DNA of 64,000 bases from Actinocorallia aurantiaca (lineage in GTDB: Bacteria; Actinomycetota; Actinomycetes; Streptosporangiales; Streptosporangiaceae). This document shows positions 8,863-16,078 of this stretch, piece by piece (the first letter of the stretch is position 1; each line of letters opens with the position of its first letter). The stretch lies in contig NZ_BAAATZ010000025.1 in NCBI RefSeq assembly GCF_039533685.1, positions 62,001 to 126,000 of the forward strand, in the 5' to 3' direction. The position numbers and the translations under genes were made by a program. The notes beneath the pieces are model-generated. The model searched no databases. It worked only from the letters and a program-made list of their open reading frames with translations, and had not been told where the DNA came from.

Positions 8863-9885
8863 GTGCCACAGGAACACGCCGTAGGAGACCAGGCCCAGCC
8901 TGCACATCAGCGGATTGGCCAGCAGTGCCGTGGCGACGGGGCTCCGCGGCGCGAAGGCGACGGGCGCGACCGCCGCCGCGGAGATCACCACCGACAGCAG
9001 GTTGTGCAGCAGGTACTGGTGGGCGCTCTGCGCGCCGTTCATCGGCGTGGCCAGCGGCGTGGACATCAGGGCCAGGGCGCAGGCCGCGACGGTCCAGCTC
9101 GTCCCGGGAGTCGAGCCGATGGCGCGGCTCCAGCGGTTCGGGCGCTCGGCCAGCACCGCCATGATCATGCCCAGGGCGAAGAAGACCAGCGAGCGCGGCA
9201 GCAGATGCTCGTTGTAGAAGAGCAGCCGGTAGGGGTTCCAGCCGAAGACCGACCCGAAATGCTCGATGTAGCGCAGCCCGACGGCCTCCAGCAGGGACAG
9301 CCCGGCCAGCACCGCCAGCCCCAGCAGCAGCCGCCGGGGTTCGCCGCGGGAGAAGCGGCGCAGCCCCAGAGCCAGCACCGGCAGCACGACGTAGAAGGTG
9401 GCCTCGACCGACAGGCTCCAGATCGGCCCGAGCCCGTCGAGCCCGGAGGCCGCCATCGGCCACGGCGGATGCGGGTCGTAGTTGTGGGTGAGCGTCGCCA
9501 TCTGCAGCCAGACGAGGGGGTCCCGCGCCTCCTCGGGATTGAACAGCGGCAGCACGAAGGGCAGCATCAGCCAGTAGGCGGGCAGGATCCGCAGCGCCCT
9601 GCGCCGCAGGTAGCGCCGTACGTCCGGGGCGTCCGTCCCGTCCAGGGCGGCCCGCGCGAACGGCCGGTACAGCAGGAAGCCCGAGAGCACGAAGAAGATC
9701 GACACGCCGACGCCGCCGTTGGCCAGCATCCGCCAGCCCAGGCCGCCCTCGACGGTCATCCCGGTCGCCGCCGCCACGTGCACCCCGACCACCAGCAGGA
9801 TCGCGACGCTGCGCATGCCGTCCAGCGCGGCCAGATGTCCGGTGGCACGCTCGGTCCGCACGACGGCAGGGGGTTCGGCCAGCAT
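8695..9885 (-). CDS. OafA/YrhL-type membrane acyltransferase (acyl_transf_3)
   Basis: About 396 residues with roughly ten membrane helices. The N-terminus carries LDGMRSVAILLVVGVH, whose R-X10-H spacing is the catalytic motif of membrane O-acyltransferases. FFVLSGFLLYRPFARA and LGLVSYGVFLWHSPVIELW are further family hallmarks. Such enzymes acetylate or acylate surface sugars, so it may decorate the glycan made by the neighbouring genes. I use the ATG at 9885, which has GAGAGG 5 bases upstream; the GTG at 9891 would overlap that ribosome-binding site. The 3' end overlaps the convergent AftD-like gene by 168 bases. Confidence 0.85.
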   Translation of the reverse strand: MLAEPPAVVRTERATGHLAALDGMRSVAILLVVGVHVAAATGMTVEGGLGWRMLANGGVGVSIFFVLSGFLLYRPFARAALDGTDAPDVRRYLRRRALRILPAYWLMLPFVLPLFNPEEARDPLVWLQMATLTHNYDPHPPWPMAASGLDGLGPIWSLSVEATFYVVLPVLALGLRRFSRGEPRRLLLGLAVLAGLSLLEAVGLRYIEHFGSVFGWNPYRLLFYNEHLLPRSLVFFALGMIMAVLAERPNRWSRAIGSTPGTSWTVAACALALMSTPLATPMNGAQSAHQYLLHNLLSVVISAAAVAPVAFAPRSPVATALLANPLMCRLGLVSYGVFLWHSPVIELWYDLTGRPLFLGDFWLVLGVTALFSLFLAALSHLFVEQPAQRLGRRGEK

Positions 9886-9950
9886 TTTCACCTCTCGGGG
9901 GATCCGACCAGTTTGCCGTGTGCAGGGCGCTGCCCGGTACCTTCGGGCGC

Positions 9951-10706
9951 ATGAGCCAGCGCCTGTCCCGTGCGGTAGCCGACCTGCTGCCCAAGCCCCT
10001 GCTCGGCGCGGTGATCCGGCGCCTCTACCCCCGGGTGGAGCCGGAGCTGGGACGGCTGGCGGAGTTCGTCCCGGACGGCGGCACCGCCGTGGACGTCGGC
10101 GGCTGGTTCGGCCCCTGGACCGCGCGCCTGCTGCGCCGGGCCGACCGGGTGGTGACGGTCGAAGCCGACCCGGGGCTGGCCCGGCTGCTGGAGCGCGCCT
10201 TCCCCACCGCCCGGGTGGTGGCCGCCGCCGCCTCCGACCGGGACGGGAGCACGACCCTGTGGTCCCCTCCGGCGGGCGCGATCGTCGGGATCTCCTCTGT
10301 CGAGCACGGGGCCGCGGGCTCCGTCTCCGCCACCGTCCCCCGGGTCCGGATCGACGATCTCTCTCTTTCCGACGTGCGTTTCATGAAGTTCGACATCGAG
10401 GGGCATGAGCTGGCGGCCCTGCTGGGCGCGGAACGGACGATCCGCCGGGACCTCCCCGTGCTGCTGCTGGAGCTGGAGGCCAGGCACCAGCCGATCGAAC
10501 CGGTCATCACCCTGCTGTCCGGCTGGGGGTACCGGGGGGAGGTGCTGCTGGACGGCCGGTGGCGGCCACTGGAAGGTTTCGATCTGGCATCGCATCAGCG
10601 CTCACACGCCGTACAACTGGCCCGGTCATTTCCCAGCCGGATACTGTTTCCGGGCGCGAGATATGTCAATTCGGTACTGTTCCGGCACTACTCCGGGGCG
10701 GGTTGA
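9951..10706 (+). CDS. FkbM family methyltransferase
   Basis: 251-residue SAM-dependent methyltransferase. The motif I region is FVPDGGTAVDVGGWFGPWTARLL, the post-I acidic residue is in VVTVEADPGLARLL, and the FkbM-specific VRFMKFDIEGHELAALLGAE is present in the second half. FkbM enzymes usually O-methylate sugars or polyketides, so methylation of a surface polysaccharide fits the neighbourhood. The ATG at 9951 is chosen over a GTG at 9918; neither has a strong Shine-Dalgarno. It is divergent from the acyltransferase across a 65-base gap. The substrate is not deducible. Confidence 0.83.
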   Translation: MSQRLSRAVADLLPKPLLGAVIRRLYPRVEPELGRLAEFVPDGGTAVDVGGWFGPWTARLLRRADRVVTVEADPGLARLLERAFPTARVVAAAASDRDGSTTLWSPPAGAIVGISSVEHGAAGSVSATVPRVRIDDLSLSDVRFMKFDIEGHELAALLGAERTIRRDLPVLLLELEARHQPIEPVITLLSGWGYRGEVLLDGRWRPLEGFDLASHQRSHAVQLARSFPSRILFPGARYVNSVLFRHYSGAG

Positions 10707-10792
10707 CCCCGGGCGCCGCTTCTGGCACCTGTTGTTACTTGCGAGTCATTTGCTGTTGAATCTTCCCCTGAACCCCCTCAGGAGGACATCCC

Positions 10793-11641
10793 GTGGACCG
10801 TCGTACCGACCGGACGATCGGCATTGCCGTGATCATCGCTGTGGCCCTGGTGCCGACAGCCGCGCTGGCGCTGGTCAAGGTGGGCGACGGTTTCGACGCC
10901 GGCAGGCCCGCCGAGGTCGCGGTCTCCCCTGCGCCGGAGGACTACCCGGGCGCTCCCAAGCCCCCGCCCGTTCCCACGAAGAGCCCCGCCGTGAGCGTCT
11001 CGCTGCCGCAGCTTCCCACCGGCGTCGACCCCTCCCAGCCCGTCGGCGAGGTGCCCGAGGCCAAGCCGCTGCCCGCCGAGCTGAGCTCCTTCACCCGGCA
11101 GATCGGCATGGTCCTCGCCCAGGCGTCGGGCACCACGAACTCCCAGGAGACGGCGAAGTTCACGCTGAAGCCCAGGTTCACCATGGACGCCAAGACCACC
11201 GAGTACGTGCTCAACGCCAAGGGGAAATGGCGGAAGACCGGCGTCACCCACGTCGTCATCCGTAACGGCGTGAAGGCCACGAGGACCCCCGACGGCGAAC
11301 TCACCAAGGAGAAGCTGACTCCCGAGGAGATCGACCAGCTGAAGTACGAGGCCGACCCCCGGACGATCACGAACAACGCCAAGAACCTCCCGGGGATCAA
11401 GAAGTCCTACAGCCGCAAGACCAAGTTCTACAAGTACACGCTGGACGCGACCACGGGCGCCACCATCATCGAGAAGCTCCCCCAGGACATCCGCGACCTG
11501 ATCCCCGAGGAAGCCGGGCTCCTGGGCCTCCAGCTGGAGGTGTACGCCGACGCCAAGGACCACGCGTTCGTGGCGTCGGTGACCGGGGCGGCCCCGGTCG
11601 CCGCCACCGGCATCGGCGTCGTCTACTCCGACATGAAGTAA
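10793..11641 (+). CDS. Secreted or anchored protein of unknown function
   Basis: 282 residues with a start hydrophobic segment (TIGIAVIIAVALVPTAALAL) acting as a signal or anchor, then a Pro-rich linker (APKPPPVPTKSPAVSV) and an extracytoplasmic domain rich in Lys and Thr. The GTG start has a perfect AGGAGG 7 bases upstream, so the call as a real gene is firm. I do not recognise the family. The repeated KF/KY-beta pattern (KFTLKPRFTMDAKTTEYVLN) suggests a small beta-rich domain. It closes the glycan-related block and ends 19 bases before a strong palindromic terminator. Confidence 0.75.
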   Translation: MDRRTDRTIGIAVIIAVALVPTAALALVKVGDGFDAGRPAEVAVSPAPEDYPGAPKPPPVPTKSPAVSVSLPQLPTGVDPSQPVGEVPEAKPLPAELSSFTRQIGMVLAQASGTTNSQETAKFTLKPRFTMDAKTTEYVLNAKGKWRKTGVTHVVIRNGVKATRTPDGELTKEKLTPEEIDQLKYEADPRTITNNAKNLPGIKKSYSRKTKFYKYTLDATTGATIIEKLPQDIRDLIPEEAGLLGLQLEVYADAKDHAFVASVTGAAPVAATGIGVVYSDMK

Positions 11642-11659
11642 CCCCCCCGAACGCCGCGC

Positions 11660-11687
11660 GGCCCCCCTCGGAGCTCCGAGGGGGGCC
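11660..11687. terminator. Bidirectional terminator palindrome
   Basis: A perfect 14+14-base inverted repeat centred on GAGCTC lies between the convergent ends of the secreted protein gene and the didomain acyl-CoA dehydrogenase gene. It is symmetrical, so it can stop transcription from either side; there is no long T tract, as is common in high-GC actinobacteria. Confidence 0.8.
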
Positions 11688-11725
11688 GTCTCCGTTCCGG
11701 GCCCGCGAGCCCGTGCGGGCCGGGC

Positions 11726-13831
11726 TCAGGCGTCCTTGGGCAGGCCCAGGATGCGCTCGCCGATCACGTTGAGGTTGATCTCGGTGGTGCCGCCGCCGAT
11801 GGTCATCGCCCGGGACGCCAGCAGGTAGCGCGTCCAGCGCAGCGGCAGTTCGCTCTTCCTGCCGCCGGTGAGGACGCCTCGGGTGCCCAGGAGTTCGAAG
11901 CCGAACTCGGTGACGAGCTGGCCGTGCTCCATCGAGACCAGCTTGCGGACGGTCGCGGTGACGCCCGGGTCGGTGCCCGACAGCTGCTTCAGCGTGGCCC
12001 GCAGGCCCAGCATCAGGTACGAGTGCTCGTCCACCGCCATCTCGGCCAGGCCCCTGCGCACCTCCGCGTCGTCGCCGATCCCCAACTCGCCGATCATGCG
12101 GATGAGCTTGCCCATGTCGCCGCCGAGCTGGAACGACGAGGTCAGGCCGACGCGCTCGTTGGCCAGGGTGTTGCGGGCGACCTGCCAGCCGGCGCCGATC
12201 GGGCCGACGACGAGGTCGTCGGGGACGAACACCGAGTCCAGGAACACCTCGTTGAAGATCTCGTCGCCGGTCAGCTCCTTGAGCGGGCGGACGTCCACCC
12301 CGGCGGCCTTCATGTCCACGAGGAAGTAGGTGATGCCCTCGTGCTTGGGCGCGTCCGGGTCGGTGCGGGCCAGGCAGATGCCCCACTGGGCGTACTGGCC
12401 CAGGGACGTCCAGATCTTCTGGCCGGTGATCTCCCAGCCGCCTTCGACCTTCACCGCGCGGGTCTTCAGCCCGGCCAGGTCCGAGCCGGCGCCGGGCTCG
12501 CTGAACAGCTGGCACCACATCAGCTCGCCGCGCAGCGTCGCCGGCAGGAAGCGCTCCCGCTGCTCGGTCGTGCCGTACTGGACGAGCGACGGGACCACCC
12601 ACGCGCCGATCATCAGCGGCACGGGGCGGACCTTGGCGGCCTTGAGCTCCTGGGCGATGACGATCTGCTCCAGCGGCCCGGCGTCCTTGCCCCAGGGCTT
12701 CGGCAGGTGCGGGGTGACCCAGCCCTCCTCGGCCATCGCGGCGCGCTGCGCGGGGACGTCCATGGCGGCCAGTTCGGCCACGCGGGCGCGGACGCTCTCG
12801 CGCAGCGGCTCGGCGTCGGCGGGCAGCTCCACCACGGACTCGGGGCGCACGCCCTCGTCGAGCACCAGGGCGGCCAGCCGCGCGCCGTCCTTGGCGACCA
12901 GGGCGCGCAGCGTCAGGGCGCGCCGGTAGAACAGGTGGGCGTCGTGCTCGTAGGTGTAGCCGATGCCGCCGTGGACCTGGATGTTGTCGGCGGTGCACTT
13001 GACGGCGGCGTCGGCGGCCAGCCAGGCGGCGGACTCGACGGCGTAGGGGTCCAGGGAGCGGGCGGCGTCCCACACCACGGCCCTGGCACGCTCCAGGGAG
13101 ACGAGCATGCGGGAGAGCTTGTGCTTGACGCCCTGGAACTGGCCGATGGGCCGGCCGAACTGCTCGCGCAGCTTGGCGTACGCGACCGCCTCGTCCAGCG
13201 CCCGTCCCGCCACGCCGCACGCTTCGGCGCCCAGGATGACGGACGACAGCGCGCGCACGTCCCCGACACCCGTCACGGGCTCGGCGGCCACGCCGTCCAC
13301 GGTCACCGAGGCCACGCCCCGGGTGACGTCCAGGCTGTCCTGCGGCGTCACCGTCACGTCCGCCGCTTCGAGCAGGACCCATTCCCCGCCGACAGGCAGG
13401 AGGAAGAGGTCGGCACCCTCGCCGCCGAGGACGAGATCGGCGGTGCCGTTCACGTTCTGCCCGTCGCGGACCAGGTCCGCGTCCAGCGCGACGGCGGCCG
13501 TCTTCGACCCGTCCGCCAGCGCGGGCAGGTGCTTCTCGGCGGCGGAGGACCCCGCCAGCAGCGCCGAGGCGAGCACGGTCGGGACGAACGGGCCCGGGGC
13601 CACGGCCCGTCCCAGCTCCTCCGCGGCGACGGCCAGCTCCACCAGGGTGAACCCCTGACCGCCGAGCTCCTCGGGCAGGTGCAGGCCGAGCAGGCCCTGG
13701 ACCGCCAGCGCGTCCCAGAACGCGGGCCGGGACTCGCCCGCCCGCACCGTCTCGGTCGTGATGTGGCGTTCGGTCAGGCCGCGCACGGACGCCGCCAGAG
13801 CCTCATGTTCTTCGGTCAGGCCGATGGCCAT
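11726..13831 (-). CDS. Didomain acyl-CoA dehydrogenase (FadE-like)
   Basis: 701 residues made of two acyl-CoA dehydrogenase modules. The N-terminal module (about 1-330) has LHLPEELGGQGFTLVELAVAAEELGR and the C-terminal FAD-contact region DNIQVHGGIGYTYEHDAHLFYRR. The second module (about 360-701) has WCQLFSEPGAGSDLAGLKTRA, W-E-I-T-G-Q-K-I-W and the closing IGGGTTEINLNVIGERIL. Duplicated enzymes of this kind occur in actinobacteria alongside two-gene heteromeric ACADs used for sterol side chains and branched acids; the substrate here is unknown. The ATG at 13831 sits just after a hairpin that contains its Shine-Dalgarno (13839-13862). Confidence 0.88.
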   Translation of the reverse strand: MAIGLTEEHEALAASVRGLTERHITTETVRAGESRPAFWDALAVQGLLGLHLPEELGGQGFTLVELAVAAEELGRAVAPGPFVPTVLASALLAGSSAAEKHLPALADGSKTAAVALDADLVRDGQNVNGTADLVLGGEGADLFLLPVGGEWVLLEAADVTVTPQDSLDVTRGVASVTVDGVAAEPVTGVGDVRALSSVILGAEACGVAGRALDEAVAYAKLREQFGRPIGQFQGVKHKLSRMLVSLERARAVVWDAARSLDPYAVESAAWLAADAAVKCTADNIQVHGGIGYTYEHDAHLFYRRALTLRALVAKDGARLAALVLDEGVRPESVVELPADAEPLRESVRARVAELAAMDVPAQRAAMAEEGWVTPHLPKPWGKDAGPLEQIVIAQELKAAKVRPVPLMIGAWVVPSLVQYGTTEQRERFLPATLRGELMWCQLFSEPGAGSDLAGLKTRAVKVEGGWEITGQKIWTSLGQYAQWGICLARTDPDAPKHEGITYFLVDMKAAGVDVRPLKELTGDEIFNEVFLDSVFVPDDLVVGPIGAGWQVARNTLANERVGLTSSFQLGGDMGKLIRMIGELGIGDDAEVRRGLAEMAVDEHSYLMLGLRATLKQLSGTDPGVTATVRKLVSMEHGQLVTEFGFELLGTRGVLTGGRKSELPLRWTRYLLASRAMTIGGGTTEINLNVIGERILGLPKDA

Positions 13832-13838
13832 TGCTCAG

Positions 13839-13862
13839 CTCCTCACCTTCAGGGGTGAGGAG
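13839..13862 (-). promoter_or_regulatory. Hairpin over the ribosome-binding site of the didomain ACAD gene
   Basis: A 9+9-base inverted repeat (CTCCTCACC / GGTGAGGAG, 6-base loop) lies 8 bases upstream of the ATG at 13831. On the transcript the arm nearest the start contains the GAGGAG Shine-Dalgarno. It could be a translational control hairpin or a regulator's palindrome; no ligand-binding structure is visible. Confidence 0.4.
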
Positions 13863-13906
13863 AGATTACTAGAACGCTATTCGGTTTACCTAACCGGCCG
13901 GTAACA

Positions 13907-15160
13907 TTAACCCGCTTTGAGCTGCGAGATCACCGTGTTGATGTCGGGCCACAGCTTCTTGTGGGTGTTCGGCATGGAGACGAACAGCACGGACGGGTAC
14001 TGCTTGCCGGTGTCGACCAGCGCGGTGACGACGACCTCGGCGGTCGACCGGACGGGAGCCCGGTCGTACTTGAGGTAGCGGGCGACCAGCCAGCCGTCGC
14101 GGCCCTCGACCTTCAGCGGCTGGGAGGCCAGTTCGTTGGTCGTGTGCGGGAACCCGTATAGCCGGCTCTCCAGGCTGGAGGCGACCGCCGCGGCGTTCTT
14201 CTCCAGGTCGCCGCCCTTGGCCCAGATCCGCCGCTCCACCGGCCCGAGCCGGGAGGTGAGCACGGTGCCGTACCAGAGCTGGGTGCCCTTCTTCTCGGTC
14301 ACCAGGATCTGCTGACCGGACCAGCCCGACTGGGCGAGCCTGTTCTTCTTGTCGGGTTCGACCCAGCCGCCGCCGAGCTGGGGCACGGTCAGCCCGGAGG
14401 CCGGGTCGGCGAACTGCCCGGTGACCGGGGAGCCGCCGCCCTTGAAGGCCATCAGCTTCTTGCGCGGGGGCAGCTCGGCCTGCTCGGTCTGGCCGACGCT
14501 CGGCGCGGTGACGCCCGGCTGGGCCTTCACCTCGGTCTGGGCGTCGTCTCCGTCGCCGGTGAGCACGTAGATCCCGAGCGCGACGATCCCCGCGACCGCG
14601 AGCGTTCCGAGCCCCGCGAACAGGAAGGTCCGCGACCGGTCCTTGCGCATCTCCTGCTCGTCGAACCCGCCGCCCGTCCCGGTGCCGGCGGCCCGGTTGG
14701 CCTCGGTCTCCTCGCGCATCCACTCGGGCATCTGCCAGTTGCCGCTGCTGGGGATCCCCGCCTTGGGCGGCTCCGCCGGCCCCGAGAGGTCCACCCCCGC
14801 GTATCCGGCGACCCCCGGCCCGTCGTCCAGCCCGCCGAAGGCCGCGTCGTCCCCGGAAGAAGGGGACGGTACCGGCGCGGGCGGAACGGGCGCCACGGCC
14901 GGGTCTCCGCCCTGCCCGTCGTCCCGTCCCCGGTCGAAGGCGCCCGCCACGGGCGTGCCGATCGGGTTCTCAGCGGAGTCCTCGGGTTCCCTGACCACGG
15001 AATACGCCCCTGACTGCGTAGGCTCGGCGAAGACGGGCTGAGGCCCGGTCCGCCCCTCCACGGGCGCCCCGCCGTTCCCGGCGCCCTCGTTCTCCTGCTG
15101 CATGGCTCCACCTTCGACGCCGTATTCCGGACGTGCCGAAAGTTCCCCCTGATCGGACAT
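13907..15160 (-). CDS. Single-pass membrane protein of unknown function
   Basis: 417 residues: a disordered acidic, Gly/Pro-rich cytoplasmic region (about 1-175), one transmembrane helix (TFLFAGLGTLAVAGIVALGI) after a basic RKDRSR stop-transfer patch, and an external domain of about 200 residues (AQSGWSGQQILVTEKKGTQLWYG onward). No enzymatic motif is seen and I do not recognise the family. An alternative ATG at 15103 has AAGGTGG upstream and would remove 19 residues; the longer start reads as plausible coding sequence but lacks a clear Shine-Dalgarno. It stands alone, upstream of the ACAD gene on the same strand with a 75-base gap. Confidence 0.72.
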   Translation of the reverse strand: MSDQGELSARPEYGVEGGAMQQENEGAGNGGAPVEGRTGPQPVFAEPTQSGAYSVVREPEDSAENPIGTPVAGAFDRGRDDGQGGDPAVAPVPPAPVPSPSSGDDAAFGGLDDGPGVAGYAGVDLSGPAEPPKAGIPSSGNWQMPEWMREETEANRAAGTGTGGGFDEQEMRKDRSRTFLFAGLGTLAVAGIVALGIYVLTGDGDDAQTEVKAQPGVTAPSVGQTEQAELPPRKKLMAFKGGGSPVTGQFADPASGLTVPQLGGGWVEPDKKNRLAQSGWSGQQILVTEKKGTQLWYGTVLTSRLGPVERRIWAKGGDLEKNAAAVASSLESRLYGFPHTTNELASQPLKVEGRDGWLVARYLKYDRAPVRSTAEVVVTALVDTGKQYPSVLFVSMPNTHKKLWPDINTVISQLKAG

Positions 15161-15179
15161 GCGGCACAGGCTACGCGAA

Positions 15180-15560
15180 GATCAACATTCAGGGCGCCGC
15201 AAGTCGATAACAACTTAGCCCCACCCCACCAACAAAACCCACAGTTTCCCCGCCCTCCCCGCCCCCCAAACCAATGCCCCCCGGCCGAGGTAATCCTTCT
15301 CACGGGTAATCCTGCTCACACCCCCGGCAGACCCGCCCGAGAGAAGAACACACAACCGCACAAGGAAGAACGAAACAAAAGACGAGAACAAACAGACACA
15401 AGCAGAGACGAGCAAGAGAAGCGAAGACCATCAAGGAACCCGAAGCGACCAAGGAAACCAAGGCCCCTTCCACAGCCCCCCACACAAAGGGCCACCACCG
15501 CAGGGGGCGTGGGGGCGCAGCCCCCACATCGGGGGGTCCGGGGGGTCGTCCCCCCGATGG
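15180..15560. other. A-rich, gene-poor interval beside the tmRNA 3' end
   Basis: The plus strand is unusually rich in A and purines (about 15215-15480, with runs such as GAACGAAACAAAAGACGAG) and the minus strand is correspondingly C/T-rich. Codon structure is poor; open frames on the minus strand are low-complexity Leu/Val/Cys/Phe runs and are not taken as genes. The right part (15501-15558) is a G/C hairpin cluster. The composition differs clearly from the flanking genes. tmRNA 3' ends are common integration sites, but no integrase or att duplication was found. Confidence 0.5.
15509..15558. repeat. G-tract/C-tract hairpin cluster
   Basis: Two adjacent inverted repeats: 15509-15527 (GTGGGGGC / GCCCCCAC type) and 15528-15558 (ATCGGGGGG pairing with CCCCCCGAT, with an inner GGGGGG-TCGT-CCCCCC stem at 15540-15555). 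Similar G-rich hairpins occur repeatedly between genes in actinomycete genomes. It may be a dispersed repeat copy or extra termination downstream of the tmRNA. Confidence 0.55.
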
Positions 15561-15561
15561 G

Positions 15562-15617
15562 CACAAAGAAACGACCCACCGGGAAGCGCCCCGAAGGGCG
15601 CGAACACGGTGGGTCGT
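15562..15617 (-). terminator. tmRNA terminator
   Basis: An outer 10-base stem (ACGACCCACC at 15571-15580 with GGTGGGTCGT at 15608-15617) encloses an inner 6-base stem, GCGCCC-CGAA-GGGCGC. On the minus strand it is followed by TTTCTTTGTG. It starts 8 bases beyond the tmRNA 3' end and is oriented to end that transcript. Confidence 0.75.
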
Positions 15618-15624
15618 CGGTTCG

Positions 15625-15993
15625 TGGAGGTGCAGGGAATCGAACCCTGGTCCTACAGCAGTGAGTCAGGTCTTCTCCGGGCGCAGCCTTGCTTGACGTT
15701 TTCTCAGCCCCAGTGCTCTCGCAGGCAAGTCACTGACAGGCTCAGTCGCTGTTTGGTTTCCCTTCCGGCCCCGCGACCGGGTCGGAAGGTTGAGTCCCCT
15801 AACGATGCCGGGTCCTAGGTCGGAGACGCTCCTAGGCCGACAGAGTCGCTACTCGCTCAGGCGGCGAGGGCGAACTCAGTGCGCTTAGAGTTGGCACTTG
15901 TTGGTTTGCGATCGCAGGATTAACGAGGTCGCAATCGCACCCCTCGGCCCGCTTCACCTGGCACGACTACCGCAGTCGAAACCAGTCACCCCC
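15625..15993 (-). ncRNA. ssrA: tmRNA (transfer-messenger RNA)
   Basis: The 5' end GGGGGTGACTGGTTTCGACT and the 3' end GGTTCGATTCCCTGCACCTCC form the tRNA-like domain; GGGGGUG pairs with CACCUCC in the acceptor stem. The discriminator A is at 15625 and CCA is not encoded (the next bases are CG), so CCA must be added after processing. The tag frame, read on the minus strand at 15895-15857, encodes ANSKRTEFALAA followed by TGA; it ends in the ALAA degron of actinobacterial tags. Its partner gene smpB is 2 kb away on the same strand. It rescues stalled ribosomes by trans-translation. Confidence 0.95.
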
Positions 15994-16078
15994 ATGTTCT
16001 GTTGTCAACGGTTCAACTCTATCTGGTGAACACGGGGGGCGCCAACGTTATTCCGGTCTCTTCCGCCGCGGGGCCCGG

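Noticed and set aside
8863..9954. Plus-strand ORF of 363 codons
   Set aside because: Gln/Arg/Gly-rich antisense shadow of the acyltransferase gene.
15215..15579. Minus-strand ORFs of 66-88 codons
   Set aside because: Low-complexity Leu/Val/Phe/Cys peptides from a C/T-rich strand, with no Shine-Dalgarno and no codon-position bias.
15609..15818. Plus-strand ORF across the tmRNA
   Set aside because: It is the antisense of the tmRNA tRNA-like domain, not a coding region.
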